From: Rhodothermales bacterium
GTDB taxonomy: Bacteria; Bacteroidota; Rhodothermia; Rhodothermales; UBA10348
Assembly: GCA_028284865.1 (NCBI GenBank)
Contig: JANQQV010000024.1
Location: 1-64,000, forward strand
Reading direction: 5' to 3'
DNA: 64,000 bases
The notes under the pieces were generated by a model. The model was not told the DNA's origin and made no database searches. It saw only the letters and a program-made list of their open reading frames with translations. The first letter of the stretch is position 1, and each line of letters begins with the position of its first letter. Shown here one piece after another: positions 46,555 through 54,999 of the stretch. Position numbers and translations under genes: made by a program.

Positions 46555-48027
46555 TCAGAGGCCGTAAATCGCACCGAATTTCTCGCGCACGTAGTCCATC
46601 CAGGGGCCAGCGGCCAGACCTTCGCCTGTGCTTGCTCCGAGGATCTCGTTGGCCGTGCGTCGACGTCCCCACTGATGCACGTGCGTCCGGAGCCAGCCCA
46701 ACAGGTTGCTGAATTGACCGCCTCGAATTTGCTCGTCCAGGTCGGGTAAGTCTTTCCGAGCCGCATCGAACAGCTGAACGGACATCAGATTTCCCAGGGC
46801 ATAGGTTGGGAAGTACCCGATGGCGCCAAGTGACCAGTGGATATCCTGCAAGACTCCTTCTGCGTCATTTTCAGGTCGAACGCCGAGCCATGACTCCATC
46901 CGGTCGTTCCAAGCTGCGGGCAGGTCCTTGACGGCAACTCGTCCAGCAATCATCTCCTGCTCCAACTCGAAACGGAGCATGATGTGGAGGTTGTAGGTCA
47001 CCTCATCGGCTTCGACCCGGATGGTCGAAGGCATGACAGCATTGATGGCCTGATAGAATTGATCTAGCGAGACGTCGGACAGTGCTCCGGGAAATGTCGA
47101 TTGCGCCGTTGGGAACGCAAACTCCCAGAAGGCGCGACTACGACCAACCAGATTTTCCCACATCCTGGATTGCGATTCGTGCATGCCCAGCGAGGTGCCG
47201 TCAGCCAGTGGTGTGCCCTCCAGTGACGGATCGATTCCCTGCTCGTACATGGCATGGCCCGCCTCGTGAAGCGTGCCAAAGAAGGCGGGGTTGAAGAATC
47301 GTTTTTCCAGTCGTGTGGTGATGCGGACGTCGGAAATGGAGAATGAGGTCGAGAATGGATGGGCAGAGCGATCCTGTCGTCCATGCTTCAGGTCGTATCC
47401 GATTCGCTCGGCCATCTCCATACCGAACGTCCATTGGTCAGCTTCAGGGTATTCCCGGTGGACCGGTCCCTCGCACAACGGCTTCGCTTGACCGATGGCT
47501 TCCACGAAGGGAACGAGGTCCTTTTTGACATCATCGAAGACCGCTGCGACCTGTTTGGTCGTAGCGCCTTCTTCGTATTGATCCAGCAAGGCATCATAAG
47601 GCTGATCTTCGTATCCCAACGCCTCAGCATGCTGAATACAGAGGTCAAAAATGCGCTCCAGGTGGGGTGCGAACACAGGGAAGTCGTTTCCTGACCGTGC
47701 CTTCTGCCAGGCCCCCTTGGCTCGACCCGACGCTTCCGCCATTTCAGCAATCAACGAAGAAGGCACCTTGCGAGCCTTCTGGACATCCCTGGATACAATG
47801 CGGACGAGATCGGAATCGGATGCAGAATCTGGCTGGGCTGCTTCCAGCAGCCGGGCAGTTTCATCGTCTATCAGCAGCTCATGGGCCATCGATCGCAACG
47901 TGGCCACCTGCTGGGAGCGTGCTTCTGCCCCTCCTTCCGGCATATACGTTTCCTGATCCCATTCCAGCACCGCCGCGGCCTGATTGAGGTGGGTGATGCG
48001 GGCAAGACGTTGTTTCAGAGTGTCCAT
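46555..48027 (-). CDS. M32-family carboxypeptidase (Taq type)
   Basis: This 490-residue zinc carboxypeptidase removes C-terminal amino acids. The HEXXH motif is seen in LHEAGHAMYEQG around residues 254-265, with the downstream signature GMHESQSRMWENLVGRS providing the third zinc ligand. The start MDTLKQRLARITHLNQAAAVLEW is typical for the family, and DEVTYNLHIMLRFELE is another conserved segment. There is no signal peptide, so it acts in the cytoplasm in peptide recycling. It stands alone, divergent from the universal stress protein gene with a 300-bp interval. Confidence 0.95.
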   Translation of the reverse strand: MDTLKQRLARITHLNQAAAVLEWDQETYMPEGGAEARSQQVATLRSMAHELLIDDETARLLEAAQPDSASDSDLVRIVSRDVQKARKVPSSLIAEMAEASGRAKGAWQKARSGNDFPVFAPHLERIFDLCIQHAEALGYEDQPYDALLDQYEEGATTKQVAAVFDDVKKDLVPFVEAIGQAKPLCEGPVHREYPEADQWTFGMEMAERIGYDLKHGRQDRSAHPFSTSFSISDVRITTRLEKRFFNPAFFGTLHEAGHAMYEQGIDPSLEGTPLADGTSLGMHESQSRMWENLVGRSRAFWEFAFPTAQSTFPGALSDVSLDQFYQAINAVMPSTIRVEADEVTYNLHIMLRFELEQEMIAGRVAVKDLPAAWNDRMESWLGVRPENDAEGVLQDIHWSLGAIGYFPTYALGNLMSVQLFDAARKDLPDLDEQIRGGQFSNLLGWLRTHVHQWGRRRTANEILGASTGEGLAAGPWMDYVREKFGAIYGL

Positions 48028-48327
48028 GGGAGAAAATCGAAGTGGAATCGCGCAACAGGTGGGATCTCAAACTGGCCACCTTTGATGCCCGCCTGAGGGG
48101 AAGGTTCTGCGTGACGGGGAGATGCTGAGGTGTCGTGCCGAAGAGAGCTTGCCTTTCCGTTCGGCATTCCCTCAATCAGCAAGATGAAAAGTGCTCACAC
48201 AACTGCGAGAGGTTGCCTTTCAACTAAAGGGCCCTCGTTTTCATACGGTGAAACTGGGGCCCGGACGCATCCAACCGGACCCCGGCTTCAACAGCGCGCC
48301 TGTCAACCAACGAGTGGAGGCGACACC
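48028..48327. other. Intergenic region between M32 carboxypeptidase and universal stress protein
   Basis: About 300 bp between divergent genes. I see no convincing coding frame, tRNA or terminator. A good Shine-Dalgarno-like GGAGGCGACACC stands directly before the stress-protein ATG at 48328, and the rest presumably holds promoters for both genes. Confidence 0.6.
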
Positions 48328-49248
48328 ATGAAAACGTTTCACATCCTCGTTCCTACCGACTTCTCCGACAGCGCCTTGCTGGCGCTTGAGCATGGGATCT
48401 ATCTGGCCAACAAGTTTGATGGCGAACTCCATCTGCTGCACGTCGCTGAACTTCCGACCATTACGCTCCCAGATTTCCCATCTGACCTCTTCGAGGCCGC
48501 CCGCAACATGGGTATGGAAAGACTCGGTGATCTGCTCGAGCAGCAGGAGGTCGAGCTGCCTCCTGTGAAGCGTGTAGTCATGGCGGGAACGCCGGCAGAG
48601 CCAGCCGCCGATGTCATCATTGACTATGCGAACACCCATGACGTGGACTTCATTGTCATGGGTACGCACGGTCGGCGCGGCGCACGTCGGTTGCTGCTGG
48701 GAAGCGTGACCGAGGAAGTCATCAGACGGTCGCCGTGTCCGGTCTTGACGATGCGAACGCACAAGGAAGCCTGGTCACTTCCAAGAGCAGACCGGATCCT
48801 GGTACCGGTGGACTTCGGCAAATCCACGCGTCAGGTAATGGGCGTAGCGGCACGGGTTGCAGAGCACTACGATGCTTCGATCACGCTCGCTCACGTCGTG
48901 GACCTGGAGTACTACCCGTACTACGGATTTGGTACGGATCCTTTCCGTTCCATCCAGAGCGACATGATCCAGGCGAGTGAAGACCATTTGAGCGAACTCG
49001 CTGCAGAATTACAGGCCGCGGGCATCATTGCCTCGTGGATCACCGTCTCTGGTCACCCGGCTTCCACGCTTCGCGAACTGGCTGCGGAAAGCGATGTGGA
49101 TCTCATTGTCATCGGCTCCCATGGCCGTTCCGGCTTTGATCGCGCCATGGTCGGAAGTGTATCCGAGAAGGTGCTACGCTCGGCTCATTGCCCGGTCATG
49201 GTTGTGAACACCGGCGACGAAGTCTCCCAGCTCGGAGTCGCAGCCTGA
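48328..49248 (+). CDS. Tandem universal stress protein (UspA type)
   Basis: This 306-residue cytoplasmic protein consists of two UspA domains (about residues 1-150 and 155-295). Each has the nucleotide-binding signature: GTHGRRGARRLLLGS in the first and GSHGRSGFDRAMVGS in the second, followed by a strand ending in CPVLTM or CPVMVV. Both fit the ATP-binding G-2x-G-9x-G-(S/T) form. The start is the ATG at 48328, with a clear ribosome-binding site GGAGG in front, unlike most genes here. The function is a general stress role. It converges on the crystallin-lectin gene, with a hairpin between them. Confidence 0.93.
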   Translation: MKTFHILVPTDFSDSALLALEHGIYLANKFDGELHLLHVAELPTITLPDFPSDLFEAARNMGMERLGDLLEQQEVELPPVKRVVMAGTPAEPAADVIIDYANTHDVDFIVMGTHGRRGARRLLLGSVTEEVIRRSPCPVLTMRTHKEAWSLPRADRILVPVDFGKSTRQVMGVAARVAEHYDASITLAHVVDLEYYPYYGFGTDPFRSIQSDMIQASEDHLSELAAELQAAGIIASWITVSGHPASTLRELAAESDVDLIVIGSHGRSGFDRAMVGSVSEKVLRSAHCPVMVVNTGDEVSQLGVAA

Positions 49249-49291
49249 TCATGTCATCCGGACAGGATGTGTGATTTCAGCTGGCGGTGCA

Positions 49292-49335
49292 GGCCGGATC
49301 ACGGTTTTCACGCAGTGAATAACCGTGGTCCGGCC
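49292..49335. repeat. Long imperfect inverted repeat between convergent genes
   Basis: A stem of about 20 bp (GGCCGGATCACGGTTTTCAC) with a 3-base loop and a few mismatches lies 43 bp after the stress-protein stop and 28 bp after the stop of the minus-strand lectin gene. It may act as a terminator for both. A very similar segment, GGTGAAAAAACCGTGATCCG, recurs at 51889-51908 on the far side of the lectin gene. Confidence 0.75.
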
Positions 49336-49363
49336 CCGTGTGGACGCGGAGTTCTTCGCAAGG

Positions 49364-51835
49364 TCAGTTCAACGGCGTCAAGGAGAACGTCTGATTGGCA
49401 TGACCCGGGGCACAACTCCACTGAGCGAATCCGGCGCCATTTTCCTGATTGCCCTGATAGAGGTCGAGGCATTTTCCGGTATTGGCGTTCTGGAATCGGA
49501 AACGATCACCATCAGCTATGATTTGCCAATCATGATCAGTGCCCGGTCTTGGGGCACAGTCCCAGTTCACGACCCGGGCCCCGTCTTCTTGTGAGCCGCC
49601 TTCAACGCCAAGGCATCTTCCCGAGGACTCGTTGAACAGCTGAAATACGTCCTTGCTCATGGCGCGGAGCGTATAGTGCTGTTGCTGATTGCTTTGATCG
49701 CAATCCCACTGGGTGTGTTGCGTGCCATTGGCCCCGTTTCCGCCCATGTTCATGCATTTCTCGGATGCGGTTATCCGTAGTTGGAAACGATTGCGTTCCA
49801 TGGGGAAATTGTCCATGACGGTGTTGATCGAGAAGTGCTGATTCTCGTTTCCTGCATCACAGTCCCACAAATGGAACGGCGCCCCATTGTCCTGGGACCC
49901 GTAGTCCAGGTCGAGGCACCTGCCGCTTTCCTGGTTTACAAACCTGAATGTGGTTCCACGACGCTCAATGCGGAAATCATGGATGCTGCCCGGCCCGTAG
50001 CAATCATAATTGATGATGCGCGTGCCCCGGTCGTGGGATCCTCCGTCCAGGCCCATGCATCGCTGGGAGGCCAGGTTGTAAATGCGGGCATTCCCATTTC
50101 CTGAATCCATCAGGCGATAATGCTGCTGCAGGTTGTTGCGATCGCAATCCCACTGCGTTTGCCACGTTTCATTGGCCCCGTTTCCGCCCATATTTACGCA
50201 CTTGCCGGATCGATCAGACGTGATCTGGAATACAGCCGGCATTTGCGAGGGGCTGACCGAAGCGAAGTTGTTGTCGGGAGGTCGGGTCGGAGAGAAATTT
50301 GACTTGATGATCCGATACGTCAAACGATCACCCGGGTAATCCATCAGGACGACACCCAGTTTGCGGCGCATCCAGCCATTATGTCCTCCCATGCCACCGA
50401 TGGTGTGGAAGGCCCTTTCGTTCACTTCGTTTGCAATGGTCAGGGGCGTCGTTCCCGCCGTTGTGAGGGCATTGCTCAGGATGGCAGGGATTTTTGTGAC
50501 GTCATCGAAGGTTGTCTCAGCGACCTTCTGCCGGATATAGGCTTCGTCCGTCATGCGACTGAAGTCCAGGTCGAGATCCAGGGCGATGAAATAGGCACTC
50601 AACCAGTTCAGGTATAGCGTTTCCGGGGGATTGGTCGTGGCCCAGGATTGGTTGGATTTGTTGAACTGGTCAGCAACGATGCGGGCTTTGCCTTCGTGAT
50701 CCGGCGACTTGAACCCGTCCTTGTTGATGATTGGAATGTGACCGGGTTCTCCTGGAATGTTGCCGTTCTGTTCGTCTACCACGCCCGGGAATGATGAGCG
50801 GTGGAACGCCCACTCATCTCCAAGGGGGGTATCCGAGATGATGAAGATCTTGCCCCTGATTTCTCCCAGGCGCGGCATTTTACCGTGTCTTGTATTCGCC
50901 TTGAAAATGACATCCCGGTAGTTGCCCGCAAAACTCCTGAATGCGTTTCCGATGTCCGACGTGTTCTGCCCACCATTCTTGTTGAAAAGGACGATGACCG
51001 TTTCCGAAGGATTCTTCTGAAGGAAGTCCCGATACACGCTGAACCAGTACTCCAGCGTATTCTCCGTCTTGCACTTCGATTCATCTCCGTGCAGCATGTG
51101 GATCTCGCCATTGACCATCGTTCCGCGCATGTCGAAGAACCGGATGCCGGCTCCAAGCTGCTCCGAGATCGTCATCACTTGCGTGTTGCAATGAGGAAGC
51201 GGAGATGTACGGGCATACGAGTTGTGGGTAGCCGGAATGGACATCTGGGTGATGGGCATGGCATCCGGGATGTAGCCCATCCAGCCTGTTGCAAACTCCC
51301 TCATCCAGTCCAGGGGCCAGGCCCGGGTTGAATTCGTGATATAGGCACCTTGCCTGATGCGACCATCGTCGCCATTGCCCTCATCGAAAATGGGAAACGA
51401 GTCCAGCGAATACTTGGGGCCGTACACCTGCATCGAGTTGATCTGATTGTCCCAACCAGCATCAGCGAGGCAATCGTAACTGCTTGTCAGATAGAAACTG
51501 TCGGGCCCACCCGGCGAGTCCGCCCGGAATGAATAGGTGTCCACGCCTTCCACGGCGATGGATGAAATGGAATTGCGGGCATTGGCCGGCGGTGCGATGA
51601 AGTGATTCAACCCTTGTTGGGTTATCGTCTCTTCGGACGGAAGAAGGATCTGATATCCTCCGTAGTGACAATGCTCATAAACAAGAACACGCTGGCGCGC
51701 CTCAGCCTGTTGTATTGTGATACAGATGCCAGTCAGAAGGAGGGCTGCAATGAGTCGCTTCAATTCGGTACTCAGATGTTTTGAGGGAGCGTGCAATGTC
51801 TGATGAATGCAGGGTAGTTGCAACTGCCCTCGCAT
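49364..51835 (-). CDS. Secreted protein with beta/gamma-crystallin, PI-PLC X and two ricin-B lectin domains
   Basis: The product is about 823 residues. The first part holds a hydrophobic leader (LKRLIAALLLTGICITI). A beta/gamma-crystallin-like module follows (starts RVLVYEHCHYGGY, with the calcium-site-like NSISSIAVE and NQINSMQVY). A phosphatidylinositol-specific phospholipase C X domain then covers the middle (IPATHNSYAR with the catalytic histidine, IRFFDMRG, MLHGDE). Two ricin-type beta-trefoil lectin modules finish the protein (KCVNMGGNG repeated, CLDLDYGSQD, QWDCD and QQHY). Start is uncertain: GTG at 51847, ATG at 51835, or TTG at 51763 that would give a perfect signal peptide MKRLIAALLL. 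It is alone on its strand. Confidence 0.88.
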   Translation of the reverse strand: MRGQLQLPCIHQTLHAPSKHLSTELKRLIAALLLTGICITIQQAEARQRVLVYEHCHYGGYQILLPSEETITQQGLNHFIAPPANARNSISSIAVEGVDTYSFRADSPGGPDSFYLTSSYDCLADAGWDNQINSMQVYGPKYSLDSFPIFDEGNGDDGRIRQGAYITNSTRAWPLDWMREFATGWMGYIPDAMPITQMSIPATHNSYARTSPLPHCNTQVMTISEQLGAGIRFFDMRGTMVNGEIHMLHGDESKCKTENTLEYWFSVYRDFLQKNPSETVIVLFNKNGGQNTSDIGNAFRSFAGNYRDVIFKANTRHGKMPRLGEIRGKIFIISDTPLGDEWAFHRSSFPGVVDEQNGNIPGEPGHIPIINKDGFKSPDHEGKARIVADQFNKSNQSWATTNPPETLYLNWLSAYFIALDLDLDFSRMTDEAYIRQKVAETTFDDVTKIPAILSNALTTAGTTPLTIANEVNERAFHTIGGMGGHNGWMRRKLGVVLMDYPGDRLTYRIIKSNFSPTRPPDNNFASVSPSQMPAVFQITSDRSGKCVNMGGNGANETWQTQWDCDRNNLQQHYRLMDSGNGNARIYNLASQRCMGLDGGSHDRGTRIINYDCYGPGSIHDFRIERRGTTFRFVNQESGRCLDLDYGSQDNGAPFHLWDCDAGNENQHFSINTVMDNFPMERNRFQLRITASEKCMNMGGNGANGTQHTQWDCDQSNQQQHYTLRAMSKDVFQLFNESSGRCLGVEGGSQEDGARVVNWDCAPRPGTDHDWQIIADGDRFRFQNANTGKCLDLYQGNQENGAGFAQWSCAPGHANQTFSLTPLN

Positions 51836-51888
51836 TCGTTCGGGCACGTGGTTTGTCTTCGGGGTGGTTTCATCGAATGATTTGTCGC

Positions 51889-51908
51889 GGTGAAAAAACC
51901 GTGATCCG
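51889..51908. repeat. Second copy of the inverted repeat flanking the crystallin-lectin gene
   Basis: GGTGAAAAAACCGTGATCCG here is nearly the reverse complement of the left arm at 49292-49311 (the A-run is two bases longer here), so the lectin gene is bracketed by inverted copies about 2.55 kb apart. Confidence 0.6.
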
Positions 51909-52015
51909 TCCCGTAAGGCGTGAAATAAGCACTTTAGGCGTCTGGAGTAATCTTGATTCGCCTCAAGGACCGACGTAGTTTTTCATTCTGCGTTGCCTCT
52001 CCGGCCACGCATGAT

Positions 52016-52091
52016 GCCAATGTAGCTCAGCTGGTAGAGCAGCTCACTCGTAATGAGCAGGTCAGCGGTTCGAGTCCGCTCATTGGCTCCA
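52016..52091 (+). tRNA. tRNA-Thr (anticodon CGU)
   Basis: The cloverleaf is complete: acceptor GCCAATG pairs with CATTGGC, the D arm GCTC..GAGC, the anticodon arm GCTCA-CTCGTAA-TGAGC with anticodon CGT, the T arm AGCGG-TTCGAGT-CCGCT, discriminator T and encoded CCA. CGU reads ACG threonine codons. It marks the border between core chromosome on the left and the accessory region on the right and is a typical integration site. Confidence 0.97.
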
Positions 52092-52096
52092 GCCCA

Positions 52097-52130
52097 AACG
52101 CCCCTTCTGATTCCAGGAGGGGCGTTTTTT
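52097..52130 (+). terminator. Intrinsic terminator after tRNA-Thr
   Basis: A stem AACGCCCCTTCTG with its complement CAGGAGGGGCGTT (one G-U pair) and loop ATTC is followed by a run of six T. It lies 5 bp after the tRNA CCA end. Confidence 0.93.
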
Positions 52131-52282
52131 GATTAGATCCGTTTCTCGGATAGAGCGGGTTGCTTGATGCAAGGACGACATGGGGACGAAGCATGGGATC
52201 ATATGCAAGTGATACGACGAATAACCTATACTTCGTGCAAATCCACGCGCTTTGACCAATCGCCCATATTTGGAGGAAGGAA

Positions 52283-52996
52283 TTGAAACTAAGAGACGCG
52301 ATCCCGTCAAAAGTAGACGATTCCCACATTGAAGAAGCGATTATTGAAGTCCGGTTTGAACATGTAGACGAGGAAGACCTCGTATTTGCATCGTTCTTTA
52401 GCCACTTCCGAGGTGACTTCTCGAATCACGAGAAGCCGGCGTACGCCCAAATCCCATTCGATATTCGCTCCAGCGATCCCAATCTGAAATACAAGCCGAT
52501 CTACAGGCTTGAATCTGAAAACGGCGACCTGGTATTGCTCAGTTCTCGAATGCTCGGCCTGGTCACACGAAGGCCGTATGTTGGTTGGGGGGAGTTTTCA
52601 GAGCGCTTCAATCGCCTGTTGGACTTCTTACAATCCTCCTATCCTCGGTTGCGTCACGAAAGAGTCGGTATCAGGTATATCAATCGGTTTGATGGATGGC
52701 TTAGATCTAGCCTGAGCCTATCGCTCGAACAACAGGGGGAAGCGATCGAAACTTCTGGCCTTGAACTGAAAATGATGGTGCCGGACGGGGACTATACTAG
52801 CCGTGTGCTTTATGTCGAGTCTGATCAGAACGGCCATAGATTCTCGGTAATCGACGTTGATACGTTTAGAGATGGTCGCAGTGGTACTGTGAATGAACTG
52901 ATTGAGGAAGCACATGCGGCAGAAAAGCGAGCCTTTTTCTCTGTGATATCTGACGATTTCTTGGCTTCTCTCAAACCTGAGTACCCAAATCCGTGA
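52283..52996 (+). CDS. TIGR04255-family protein
   Basis: This 237-residue protein matches the TIGR04255 family. It has the opening EEAIIEVRFE, a central RLRHERVGIRYINRFDG and the closing AHAAEKRAFFSVISDDF. The function is not known. Such genes are often found in variable regions and next to defence genes (my recollection of the family). It starts with a TTG at 52283, preceded by a clear GGAGG. It overlaps the next gene by GTGA, so both are translated together. Base composition is more A/T-rich than the core genes to the left. It is the first gene after the tRNA-Thr terminator. Confidence 0.85.
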   Translation: MKLRDAIPSKVDDSHIEEAIIEVRFEHVDEEDLVFASFFSHFRGDFSNHEKPAYAQIPFDIRSSDPNLKYKPIYRLESENGDLVLLSSRMLGLVTRRPYVGWGEFSERFNRLLDFLQSSYPRLRHERVGIRYINRFDGWLRSSLSLSLEQQGEAIETSGLELKMMVPDGDYTSRVLYVESDQNGHRFSVIDVDTFRDGRSGTVNELIEEAHAAEKRAFFSVISDDFLASLKPEYPNP

Positions 52997-53589
52997 TCGA
53001 CTCCGATACATACAGTGCTAGGGACCACTATTTGTCTCATGGTTTCCCTCCCTACCTTCTCGCTCAGAACTGGGGAGTCTTGCTAAGTACAGAAGCGGTA
53101 AGAAGTACACTTGGCTTTGAGTACGCTTATGTTCCAGCGCTAGGCACGACTTACTCAATGTGCGAGCCTCGTGTTGACAGGGAATATGAGGTATCCATCC
53201 CGTTAACAATCGGCTCTCATGAGTACGGCATTTTTCAAGATTTATCTGCTCAGGTTTCCGGCTATAACACACTGAAATGGAGCTCGTTGTATCGTGATCT
53301 TCCGCTCACTCTTGATGATGCCCATCAGCGTTTCGGATTATCTAACCTGATTACACGGGTCCTCTTTCTCCTCATGCGAAAGGGCATCGAGGTGGCTTCA
53401 AAGGGATATACTGAAGATGATTCGTACGTCCTTCAGCTGTTTGAGAACGACGACTTCATGTTGATCGAGTTGCATCCCTCAAATGAGATTACCTATTCGA
53501 GAAGGTTTGCTAGGGGAGGCAGGGAGTTTGGGGATTTGACGCTAGACTCACTCTCTCAGAAGCTTGACGAACGGGCCTTTGTTCTCTAG
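52993..53589 (+). CDS. Unknown protein coupled to the TIGR04255 gene
   Basis: I do not recognise a family. The 198-residue product starts with GTG at 52993 inside the stop of the TIGR04255 gene (GTGA overlap). It has no signal peptide or membrane helix. Segments such as LGTTYSMCEPRVDREYEVSIPLTI and GIFQDLSAQVSGYNTLKW suggest a mixed alpha/beta protein. A conserved-looking helix QRFGLSNLITRVLFLLMRKG is near residue 115. The tight coupling with the TIGR04255 protein suggests the two work as a pair. The next gene starts 16 bp later. Confidence 0.7.
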   Translation: MIDSDTYSARDHYLSHGFPPYLLAQNWGVLLSTEAVRSTLGFEYAYVPALGTTYSMCEPRVDREYEVSIPLTIGSHEYGIFQDLSAQVSGYNTLKWSSLYRDLPLTLDDAHQRFGLSNLITRVLFLLMRKGIEVASKGYTEDDSYVLQLFENDDFMLIELHPSNEITYSRRFARGGREFGDLTLDSLSQKLDERAFVL

Positions 53590-53604
53590 GGCCTTGATGG
53601 TTGA

Positions 53605-54090
53605 ATGAGCTGTCCATCAGAAATACCTGTCCATTTGCACAAGGGTTCTCGCCCAGTAGACCCTGTTTTTAGTGATGAAGAGCTATTGTATCGGCGGATC
53701 AGAAGGCCGCTCATAGGCTTGCTTCCCGACGCATTGGATTTTGACCTGACAGAAATGTCCGTCAATAGGGAGCTATACTCGAATCAGCCCGAGGACGTGC
53801 TTTGGAATATCAATGCGTCAAGTGCTACAGACCATTTTCACGACCAGGGTATTGTCTCTTTTCCCGTTCGTGAAGTGAGGGCAGTTCACCTACGTCATCC
53901 TCAGCTCGACGAGTATTGTGTTATGCGCGTAATGCATCAGCCTGAAGACTGCATGTACCCTCACTCTGTGGTCGTTCCTGAAATGCGTCCGGGGCAAGGT
54001 GTGAGTAAGCCCAGCAAAATGATGCGCACAGAATTGCGGACCAGGTTCCGAGAGCTAAGCCAGGTGATTCAAACAGAAAAAGGAGCCTAA
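53605..54090 (+). CDS. Unknown protein, third gene of the TIGR04255 group
   Basis: I do not recognise a family. The 161-residue product starts with the ATG at 53605, 16 bp after the previous gene. The end shows a recognisable pattern YCVMRVMHQPEDCMYPHS with repeated His and Cys, then a basic C-terminal helix (MMRTELRTRFRELSQVI). The His/Cys pattern could bind a metal, which is speculation. It converges on the YkvA gene: the two stop codons overlap inside a hairpin. Together with the two genes before it, it forms a plus-strand trio. Confidence 0.65.
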   Translation: MSCPSEIPVHLHKGSRPVDPVFSDEELLYRRIRRPLIGLLPDALDFDLTEMSVNRELYSNQPEDVLWNINASSATDHFHDQGIVSFPVREVRAVHLRHPQLDEYCVMRVMHQPEDCMYPHSVVVPEMRPGQGVSKPSKMMRTELRTRFRELSQVIQTEKGA

Positions 54091-54098
54091 GCTCCTTT
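54079..54098. terminator. Bidirectional terminator covering both stop codons
   Basis: AAAGGAGC and GCTCCTTT form an 8-bp stem around the loop CTAA, which holds the stop TAA of the plus-strand gene and the TAG of the minus-strand YkvA gene. A-rich and T-rich flanks fit an intrinsic terminator in both directions. Confidence 0.75.
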
Positions 54099-54446
54099 CT
54101 CGCGCTCCCATGTAAGGAAGCGGCTGATGTCAAATGCAAAGGCGGAAGCCACCGTGGCAATGACGAGTGCGTCGTCGGCGAAACCGATTCCCGGAATCAA
54201 ATCTGGAATGGCATCTGCCGGAGAGACGAAGTAGACGATTGCTCCGCTGAGAGCAGCGACCGTTTTCCAAGGCACATCGCGATAGCTTCCATCGACATAG
54301 GACCTGAGCAGCCGCGTGATCGCTTTCGCTTTCCAGGAGACACCTCCCAGGGCCAGCCTGATTCTGCTGCTGTGCGATTCCGCCTTAGCAACGATCTCTC
54401 CAAGGTCTGCCTCGTCTACCGCTTCACGGATGGAGTAGGTATGCAT
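54087..54446 (-). CDS. YkvA/DUF1232-family membrane protein
   Basis: This 119-residue protein has the DUF1232 signature VYFVSPADAIPDLIPGIGFADDALVI, with one or two hydrophobic stretches around residues 60-105. The domain is found in YkvA and many uncharacterised bacterial proteins; its biochemical role is unknown. The ATG at 54444-54446 starts MHTYSIREAVDEADL. It is the last gene of the minus-strand recombination operon. YkvA proteins are often chromosomal, so its place here may be accidental or a passenger of the mobile element. Confidence 0.8.
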   Translation of the reverse strand: MHTYSIREAVDEADLGEIVAKAESHSSRIRLALGGVSWKAKAITRLLRSYVDGSYRDVPWKTVAALSGAIVYFVSPADAIPDLIPGIGFADDALVIATVASAFAFDISRFLTWEREKGA

Positions 54447-54466
54447 TTTCGTGTCCTCAAGCTTTG

Positions 54467-54997
54467 TTAGAGTGGGTTGTCCGCATTCATGGCCATCTCG
54501 TCGGATGAACGGAGGGATGGTCGTCTACGGTTTGTCGATTTGTTTGAAGAGGCTGCGGGGCGGAGCACTTGTTGTTTGATCTCTTCAGGAAAAGCGATGC
54601 GACCTCGCTGGTCGAGGTCAGCCCAGACTTTGCACGCCCCGTATAGGGACCTACCTACGCCGAACTTCACGGCGGCTCGTTTTAGGGCATCAGAGAATGC
54701 TGATTTGGCATCTTCCCCTTGGCCAACATCCTCCTTGGTGGCTTTGCCGACACGTAAGCTGCAGCGTACCGCTCCGTTTTCAAGTGGCGAGTAGCTGTCT
54801 GACCACCCACCGGGGCCCACGACTTCGTCGAGTCGGTCCATGACCGCACGAGCATCGACGAACGGCACTATCAGTCCCCGAGTCTTGTCCTGGTTGGTTG
54901 TGAGGACTTTGATGTGGATTGTGTCAAACGAAAAGGGCCGCGACAAGGCGGCCCAGATATCGGCTCCATTGTTTGAGCCGTTCAAACCTTGAGTCAT
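54467..54997 (-). CDS. Rad52/Rad22-type single-strand annealing protein
   Basis: This 176-residue protein matches the Rad52/Rad22 family of single-strand DNA annealing proteins, as used by phages and plasmids. The core is seen at about residues 40-135: DARAVMDRLDEVVGPGGW followed by VRCSLRVG and the family hallmark DAKSAFSDALKRAAVKFGVGRSLY. These proteins anneal complementary strands in phage recombination without RecA. The C-terminus is basic and acidic without known domains. It lies in a minus-strand operon downstream of Gp157 and the 95-residue protein, with a 2-bp gap to the latter. Confidence 0.88.
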   Translation of the reverse strand: MTQGLNGSNNGADIWAALSRPFSFDTIHIKVLTTNQDKTRGLIVPFVDARAVMDRLDEVVGPGGWSDSYSPLENGAVRCSLRVGKATKEDVGQGEDAKSAFSDALKRAAVKFGVGRSLYGACKVWADLDQRGRIAFPEEIKQQVLRPAASSNKSTNRRRPSLRSSDEMAMNADNPL

Positions 54998-54999
54998 GG

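Noticed and set aside
53921..54160. A 79-codon minus-strand frame across the end of the trio
   Set aside because: Overlaps both the third trio gene and the YkvA gene in other frames and contains no recognisable sequence.
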